From Heterocephalus glaber (taxonomy: Eukaryota > Chordata > Mammalia > Rodentia > Bathyergidae): 64,000 nucleotides of DNA. The translations under genes and the position numbers were made by a program. Shown one piece after another: positions 56,451-64,000 of the stretch (position 1 is the stretch's first letter; the number at the start of each line of letters is the position of its first letter). The notes beneath the pieces are model-generated. The model worked only from the letters and a program-made list of their open reading frames with translations. It searched no databases and had not been told where the DNA came from. Location: contig NW_004624743.1 in the NCBI RefSeq assembly GCF_000247695.1, positions 5,533,692-5,597,691 of the forward strand, written 5' to 3'.

Positions 56451-59400
56451 ACTAAAATAAATATGGTTTCTGAAAAGTCATGCTTTCAGCCACTTTTACA
56501 GGATTATGTAAAGAACAACTTCTCAAATATGATCCTGTATATTTGATCAATATATGTTTGGATGCAATTTTGAATTATTTTTTATTTTTACTCAGAGTCA
56601 TAAAATATGTGAGAAAGCATAGTCCTGCATTATCTTTTCATAGTTATTGATCAAGAGTATTGAAGAGTAACAGAGTCAATAGATTAATTAAAAGATCTGA
56701 AATCAGTATCAGCTGTCCTACATTACTTCGCATCCAAAATCCTTTTTAGTGCACTATAAAACATGTATTCAAATTCAGCATTTACTAGGTGTCTTTTACT
56801 GAGGTGAACAGAAAAATATGAAATAGAATATAAGCTAAGGTTTATTTCAGTAATTTTGAAGGTAGACTTTAAAAAAAAAATGGTCTCTAAAATGTACACA
56901 TTGATATGCTAGATAAATGCTAGTAATTTAAAATGATAGAAATACTGTTTTTGATGGTAGTTAAAAAATAAAAAAGAAACATAGACTTACTATTCAGTTA
57001 CTCCCTCAGATATAAAGCAGTTAAGATTCCTCATGTTTTGCCAAGTATAAATATACACTTGCTGTGTCTGTGTGTGCCTACATGCACATATGTCCTCTAT
57101 GAGAACTCTAGCTTTACTAATAAAAAACAGAACCATAAACAATGGCAAAAACCTTGATTTTCTAATTTAACAAAGTTATTAAAAGTTGTTTAAGTTGGAA
57201 TCTTTAGCTTTATCTACTAACACACTCGTGGGTTGAATATGAAGCTACCTCTACAGGGCCCCCAGATGATTAGACTACATCTGATCACTTTGGTCACTAA
57301 AGATGTGGAAATAATACATGCTCATGAAGGAGACAGTGTCTATGATGCAGTGAGGAATCTAAGATACTGGTCATCTCTTGAAACTTTCATTAACATTTCA
57401 CATGTTGAAAAGTTTCCTGCATTAAAATATTGCCCCTGTCCCCTGAAATCTCAAGGTAGATAAATGTTGGTAGCAATGCATCTGTGTGGTTCAGTAAGGT
57501 CTTGGAGGAATATTTTGCTGGTGGCACAACATGTTACAATCTGTTAACACAATCTGAGAGGCAAACTACAAGCACATGCCTCGTACCTGTTTGCGTGACA
57601 TTCCAATAGTGCATTCACAGTGCAACCTGAAGAAAAAAGACTTGTAAAGTCTCTCTCTTAATTAAAGTGAACTCAGTATTAATAACCCTTTTAACAACAA
57701 GAAAATGCAAACTTTTATTTGAAAGTGTGAAGGGCAAATGAATGCCCTGGGATTAAACACATATCAGTCTTACTCTGCCACAGCAAAGGGGATTAGGTTG
57801 TAGTATCCTTAGAGTTTATTTTAAGCTGAGGTATTTACAGGTTTCTTTTTTCCTGATAATTTAGAACTGAACATTATAGACAGAAACAGATGCTGTTTGC
57901 CACTGGTATTTTGTAACTTGGTTTCCCCACTCATTTATCAAATCTCGTGTGGTACAAGTGAAATGTAATCATCACACAATCTTGGGGTCACATTGTTGTG
58001 TATTCCAATGTAAAAAAGAAGGATGATTTTAAACTTAAAATAGTAAAAAGTGTTAAATGATGGCTTCCTTGAAAGACAGAAGAGAAACAATGAAACATGG
58101 CTGGAAAGACTAGAAATTATTTGGTTCAGAAAACTACATTTTTGTCTTGCCTTTATTTGCTTTTATTTCAAGCAATAAAGAGCATAAGGTATGAAGTTGA
58201 AGACACATTAACAATACAGATGAAATAGAAACAGGATTCTTGCTCACAGTAATAAAATGATATAATTCTGTGTCATAGGAGGTTTGGAGTTGGGAATTTA
58301 GCAAAGGCCTTCAGGTAATAGAATGATTTTCTGTAGCTGCAGTGACCTTAAAAATTCGGTGAGATGTTTACAATGAATCCATTTCTGAGGAGTCCAGTAT
58401 TAAACAAACATTCTAAATATACACATGTAACAAAAGTTTTAAATATTTTTGCCAGCTCTTCCCCTTCATCTTCCTCTACAGAAACTTCTAATGTTCAGTG
58501 TACTCCCATTCCCAGCCACTCAGGAACGTGTCTTTCATTTCTTGATCAGTCCATTGGACTTTCTTGATGTTCTTGAATTAGAGAAAACAGTTGATTTGAG
58601 AGGGAGAAATAAAGTTGTGGCTGGAACTTGGATGAAACTGACTTGAGAATGTTTTAGAAGGAGTAGTAAGTGAGAAACTTTGGATGGAGGGGTAATTATT
58701 GGAGAAGACTGGATATGCTACCTTGCAGCCTCTAAACAAATAAGCATATTACTCATTTTTTTCTAAATTCCTTATTGGTGGTGGATAGAATCTAGTCATG
58801 ACCAAGCACTGCTTTGATAGACACAAGGGAATAAAGTGTCCTATTTTCCATAAGAAGTGAAATATACACATATTTGTGAATAGGTTCTTCCAATATCAAT
58901 GATTATCTTTACCTAAATAGCAAGTCTAGGACTTAAGAACGTTTGAGTTGTGAATTTTCAGAGATATAAACAGACCTCGAATTATGATCACTCGTAGATG
59001 CAAACAAATCACAGGAGTAGCTCATGTGTCTAATGATAAAAATAGTTTATTACAATACTTGTGTGTGTTTGGAGTTTTTGTTTTATATTTTATATGTGTG
59101 CCCAAGGTGTAGTTGGACTTACAAAGGAATTCAACTTGCAACATTCTCCCAGAAACAAACTCTTTCATAAGTCTGGGACGTACTGTATTCAAATTCACAC
59201 CCAAATATATACTTTATCCCTCTAACAAAGTTTGAAAGTGTTTAAGTTTTAAAGAAGTTGTAGCTTATTGGGTAGTAACTACAAAAGTTATTTCTATGTT
59301 TGCAGAATAACAATACATGTAAAGCATATTTTAAAAGTGATCCTTATAACTTAGGTCCTTCACTTTTAATTTCCATAATGATAACTAAAGGTTCAACTCC

Positions 59401-60649
59401 ATGTAGTTTCCACAATATGAAGTAAACAATAAGTGACTGAATCAGGATTTAAAATGATGTATTTTTATTCTAATGTTATTTAACTTTAGATCTCCTTGAG
59501 CACTATGGAATATTACCAAAGAAATAATTTTCAAGGACTATGATTTCTATGAAATGTAGAAATATATACCTTAACTTCACAAATAAAACACCAGCTTCTC
59601 AGAAAAGATAATGAATGGAATGGATTTTGATAGGGGTAACATTTAAGCCAGCAAAAATACAATGGGAAATTGATTAAATCATTAGCTGCTGAAATTCCAA
59701 AGAAAACTGCACTGTGAATATTCTATTATATTACTCAGAACTTTATGATTCATAGCTACCACAACTTCGAATCCTAGTTTTAAGTTGATAGATTAAAAAG
59801 TTTTAATATATTGTATGTATACTTTTTAAATAAATTCCCATTACATTTCTTTGAATTGCAAAATGTATTATGTAATCACCATTTATTTGATGCTGTGTAA
59901 AAGGTAATATTTTGACCTTTTAAAATATCAAATCATACCAATGTGTTTATTCTAACCTTTCAAAAATCGAATTTGTCACACTGATCTTGAAAAATAACAT
60001 AGAACTCTAATTTCAGTTAAATTTATTTTACATTCTGAATCTCATTTGAAAAGAAAATTAACTAATGTGGGAGTGAATACTGCCTACCATAACCCTAAGT
60101 TTAACCTCTTTTGATATATTCATCAATCTGTTAATTAATATTCATCCATGGTTCTGCATGATTACAGAAGAGAAAAATAGAGCCAGAGGACACACGAAAG
60201 CAGCAATAAAGACAAGAGTATTAAGATCAGCAGGTGCCTCCCCCCTTGGTATAATTGGCATTCGGGAGTTTGAAAATAACAGAGAAGTTTGTTAAATGGC
60301 ACAGAGATGAAACCGCTTTTTTTTTTCAGGAGATTTCTTAATTTTCATAGAACATGAGTTTTGTTTAGATTAAAAGGAGCAAAACAACTGAAAATGAGCA
60401 AAGTATGGGTACAACATAAAAAAGGAAGAATGAGCCCTAGATGTGAACCAATTCATCTTCGAGATGTTTATTAAGCTTGTTTGCCTCTACTACTGCAAAG
60501 GTAAGTCTCAGTGACATCAACCAACAAATATGAATAAATTCTAAAAATTATGATTTAAAGTTTTTATTTACCATTAGCATTCGCTCAGCTTGATGTTTTG
60601 ATTTATTTTTTATTCATAGTAGATCTGGAGTATTCTGTAAAGCTAGTTT
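56451..60649. other. AT-rich unassigned DNA with a possible MIR scrap
   Basis: 59340-59460 ('AGTAAACAATAAGTGACTGA', 'ATCAGGATTTAAA') resembles antisense MIR weakly. The plus frame 57233-57463 ('...TKDVEIIHAHEGDSVYDAV...') is unidentified, with no good splice signals. No gene in about 4.2 kb. Confidence 0.35.
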
Positions 60650-61500
60650 AGACAAACCTCTCACCTATGAGAACTTTGGGAGTTCTATCTGTCAGTGCTC
60701 ACAGATTTAGTGCAAGTTATGCAGCAGGGGCCACAGAGTGGGGTGTGGAAAAGATCAAGAGGTCTGGCTGGGCACTGAAGATCCGAAGGGTCCAGTTAGG
60801 GGTCTGGAGCTCACTGTGATGTCCTGTGTGTGAGCAGGCAGAAGGGTCTGCACTGGAAGGCTGTCAGGTCAGTGCCAGAAGCCAGGAGTGCACGTTCAAA
60901 GTGAAGGCAAAGACTGGAGCTCCTCTGAAGAAACTGAAGCAGCCAGCCTGCCGCCTTCCTTTCCCTTTATTTTATAGCGTTCAGGGGACCTGCCGCTCTA
61001 CAATGGGTCTTCCATCTTCAGCAAATCCCCTCCCCTCGGCCACACCCAGAACTCTGCTGATCCAATAAAGTCGGGCGTTTCTCACTCAAATTGACACAAT
61101 CAGCTAACTGCCGCAGGGAGTAAGGAAAACAAATCCCAAATGGCAGTAATACTTCTCCACTCAGAATGGTAAATTGGAATGCGCTGCAGCCAAAGTGTAC
61201 ATGTTTCGGACTTTTCCATTGTAGTCGTTCTCTGCCAGGCCTTTTGTACTTGTACCCTGTAGACACAGAGATGGATATCAAGCCCCAAACACACGCAACC
61301 TTTAAGCAGACTGATGCAGGGGTTTTCCTGCCCACACATCCTAGCTTCTACACCTTCCTTCAAACAAAATTCAAGTTTCTTTCCCTCACCAAAATTACTG
61401 AACTCTCTTTGGATTCTCCCCTTTGGCCAGGACAAGCAACTATCTGCAGGTGTAAAGACAAAGGAATCGCAGGGCACATATCACGGAATTTCTCCTCTCA
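60650..61500 (-). mobile_element. candidate solo LTR or retroviral promoter region, antisense
   Basis: On the minus strand a TATA-like word CTATAAAATAAA (60966-60977) lies in a GC-richer segment. It is preceded by a compact promoter-like region to about 61090 ('ACTTTATTGGATCAGCAGAG') and followed by 'GGCTTCTGGCACTGACCTG'. The composition and the overlap of TATA and AATAAA are LTR-like. Several open frames on both strands (61166-61507 plus; 61477-61100 minus) show no retroviral domain. Boundaries are not visible. Confidence 0.3.
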
Positions 61501-61924
61501 GAGATAATTCCACTCTTCCTGGTGTCAAATATCTAAAAGCAATGGTTTTATGTGATTTGTCCAAAATTTCTATTTGCTTAACATGGAAATTTCTTTGTCA
61601 TGGTTGGAGACTGCATGAGATTTTACTCCCCTGCCATGACAACTCTAGCACCCTACAAATTAAGTAGCTCTCCTGTGTTTAGCAGCTGCTCCTCCTGGGT
61701 GTTAGACTCAGGAGGTCCTAGATTCTGCTGGTCCTTTGAGTTGACACATTCGCAGTGGGTCAGAACTCTGGGGTATTCTCCTGTTTCTCATCTCTTGTCG
61801 TTCAACTTACTTTTCTTCAATATCTCTACAGCTAACCAGCACCTGAATTTTTTATCAGTATTCTGGTTTTATTTCGCTCTGACCACTGATCTTTCTTCAT
61901 GTACTCCACCTCATTTAATGTGCG

Positions 61925-62065
61925 TTTTAAGGCTGGTTTCCCTTATGGGGGTTGGGGAGAGATTATATTGTGCAGGGTGGTCTCAAACTCCCGGACTTTC
62001 GGGTTCAAGCTTTCCTCATACCTCAGCTGGAAATATAGGCACATGTCACCATACATGGCTTTACA
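61925..62065 (-). repeat. B1-like SINE, antisense, diverged
   Basis: 'ATTGTGCAGGGTGGTCTCAA', 'ACTCCCGGACTTTCGGGTTC', 'AAGCTTTCCTCATACCTCAG' and 'ATAGGCACATGTCACC' track the antisense of the B1/Alu-type body in order. Confidence 0.6.
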
Positions 62066-62519
62066 GTTTTTAAAATTAGATATATCCTCACACATTTCTA
62101 GGTTGTTTTTCTCAGTATTTGTTTTGATTTTCCAACTTTTCTGCTTAGAAGTTATTTTAAGAAATAGGGCAAAAACCATGATACATTTTAACTTAAACCT
62201 TGGAAAACACTGTATAAATTTGAAAATTCAGAAAAGAATATGGGGTATAAACTAATGAAGGGTATATGGATTTAGAAAAGGAAGCAATTTAGTTAATTTT
62301 GGATTGATACACTATTTGGCTTTCTAGTATTTGACATTTTACATGAACACATCACCTTAATAATAGGTCTTTTAAAAACATTAAAATTAACTAAATTATG
62401 CACTTAATGAATGGTATCTGTATTACCTGCAGAAGAATTCTAACTTTCATGCAACACCCTTCTGATGCAGCTGGTCATGTTCTCAGAGTACCATCTCTGA
62501 ACACACACACTTGCAATTT

Positions 62520-62612
62520 TGAATTCCAAGGCAGGGAACGTTCTCAGAGGTGTAGCACCTCTCTGGCAAATGTGAGACCCTGAGTTCAATTCCCCCTTAA
62601 AAAAAATCAGTC
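62520..62612 (+). repeat. ID/B4-head-like tRNA-derived SINE, sense
   Basis: 'CAGAGGTGTAGCACCTCTCT', 'GGCAAATGTGAGACCCTGAG' and 'TTCAATTCCCCCTTAAAAAA' give a tRNA-type head with a box B-like GTTCAATTC and an A-run. A near-repeat of 'GCAA(C/T)TTTGAATTCCA' occurs before (62513-62529) and after it (62614-62629), a likely duplicated target. Confidence 0.65.
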
Positions 62613-62629
62613 TGCAACTTTGAATTCCA

Positions 62630-63454
62630 TGAAAACAATTCAAATGTCTCACACATAGCATTTGCATCACCTCCACCACTTGGGTTCTCCTGTACTTCTC
62701 TAACTCATGTTCAGAAATCACACAGCTTACAGTGCAGTCCCTCCCACAAGGCACTAAACTGAACCATTTAAGAAAACTTATTACTACCAAATGATCAGAT
62801 TGACATCAGTGAAGTGTGTTTTAGTTCCCCAAAGTGAATGGAAGTCTTCTTTGTCATCTATAGAAATCACTGTATCTAGTCTCATCCTTCACAGATAGAG
62901 GGAGCAGGGGGATATGTGAGCAACTGAGATAATTTAGTATGCTTAGAACCCTGGTCCTTCCTGTGTAAACAATACCCTACTCTGATGACAAAAGAAATAG
63001 TTACATGTGGAGAAAGTAAAGAGTAGGAATGAAGAACAAGCCTCAAATATCACACATTTCTCTGCATAGCATTCTCTAACATATATAATTGCACTGATCT
63101 ATATTAGCTTATTTTCCTAAATTCCTAATATCCTCCTAAATTATGATTTAGATACTGTAAAAATATTTAGAGGCTATTAAATCCATTATAGTGGACTTAT
63201 GCATTTCTCTAAAATAACTCTCAAATATAATTGTAGTAAAAAGTGGAAAAATATAGTGACAAAGGAATTACACTAACATACTTTGAACATGATCACATCA
63301 CATTTGAGAAAATACAGACTCTGAAACTATAATTTGTGTGCTGTATTTATTTTATTTTCAGACTTGACTATTGGTCACATGGAGCTCATATTGTTTACAC
63401 ATGTTGAAGGCAGGCTTGGCATCAACAGCACTTATAAAGTCCCCTGCATTCAAT
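62630..63454. other. unassigned DNA
   Basis: AT-rich with no recognised gene or repeat. Confidence 0.35.
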
Positions 63455-64000
63455 CAAGTCTTGTAATTTTAAATAAGTTGCTGCTCTGCCCACGCCCTAC
63501 TGAGGTCGAGAGTCCTGCGAACATACCGAATCAGCCCACGCCCCGCAACAATCCACTGGACCTGCCCCCGCTCCTCTGTACAGCCACCTGGTTCCACACT
63601 ACAAAGACGCAGAGGACACTGGACCACCAGACCACAGTACTGAGTCCTGCCGCTCCTGGCCCAGAGGTAGGGGCTTCTGAGCCACCATCCCACTGCTCCT
63701 GGACCAGAGGAAGGGGCTTCCCAGTCACCATCCTTCCTACTGCTCCCAGCCCACAGGAAAGAGCTTTTGGGCCACCATCCCTACCGCTGCTCCTGGTCCC
63801 TGTCCCACCTCTCCCAGCTCAGAGGAGGTAATCCGTGCAGGGGCCAACAGCCACCCATCCAGTTGAAATAAAAAAACACATAAATAATTCTCAAAACCAG
63901 ACTTCCAGATCACCTACAGCAACCCCAAAGGGAAATGAGATGGAACACTCTGATACTCAACAACCTGGACCCACTGAACTGGCAACAAAAGGGGATCTGG
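63455..64000 (+). mobile_element. probable 5' end of an L1, running off the window
   Basis: A sharp rise in GC near 63480 is followed by four imperfect copies of a 40-55 bp unit (63651-63690, 63691-63735, 63736-63780, 63781-63835) with shared words CTGCTCC(T/C), CAGAGG and CCACCATCC, then an A-rich, purine-biased leader ('ATTCTCAAAACCAGACTTCC', 'GAAATGAGATGGAACACTCT'). Tandem GC-rich units before an A-rich leader suit an L1 5' UTR promoter leading toward ORF1. The frame 63334-63831 simply reads through the repeats. Confidence 0.45.

Noticed and set aside
63334..63831. 165-codon frame with Pro/Ser/Ala-rich end
   Set aside because: The open part is the GC-rich tandem units of a presumed L1 5' UTR, not a protein.

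Overview
The window reads as nuclear DNA from a rodent, most likely not a mouse or rat. It is AT-rich and CpG-poor, and it is full of rodent-type SINEs: B1-like copies with the internal duplication, B4-like composites, and a tRNA-derived ID-like family whose box A is 'TTTAGCTCAGTGG'. It also carries rodent MaLR-type LTRs and many L1 fragments, several sharing a purine-rich 3' UTR that I do not recognise from murids. A beaver-like (castorimorph) source is my best guess, with low confidence. There are 135 Ns at 8808-8942, so this is an assembly scaffold.

I find no protein-coding gene I can defend. The longest open frames are about 170 codons. Nearly all lie in repeats, low-complexity DNA or the N run, and none looks like a protein I recognise. 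The window is best described as a gene desert or the inside of a very large intron. Two segments have good-looking splice signals around an open frame (minus strand 41090-40865, plus strand 52394-52501) and are kept only as candidate exons.

Layout. 1-10 kb: SINEs (B1, B4, ID), a MIR relic, an unexplained GC-rich island at 7.64-8.23 kb and the gap. 10-20.2 kb: L1-rich, with a long antisense L1 (12.4-15.0 kb) facing a long sense L1 (15.9-18.0 kb) that carries an ID insertion and an expanded ATC tract, then an inverted (twin-primed) L1 3' end, a MaLR LTR and another L1 3' end. 20-28 kb: mostly unassigned AT-rich DNA with two possible ancient LTRs. 28-36 kb: L1 pieces in both orientations, a MaLR LTR and two ID copies. 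36-44 kb: largely unique, with an octamer cluster (37.16-37.73 kb), a 325 bp polypyrimidine tract and the minus-strand candidate exon. 44.4-45.8 kb: an old L1 broken by a younger inverted L1. 46-60 kb: mostly unique AT-rich DNA with one ID, an L1 3' end and a near-perfect 34 bp inverted repeat (56367-56450). 60.6-64 kb: a possible antisense LTR with a TATA-like box, two SINEs, and what looks like the 5' end of an L1 running off the right edge.

Nothing here forms an operon or pathway. The biology visible is retrotransposition: target-site duplications, twin priming, nesting order and microsatellite birth from element tails. I did not find an obvious undescribed system. The strongest leads are the 34 bp hairpin, the two twin-primed L1s, the octamer cluster and the candidate exons.
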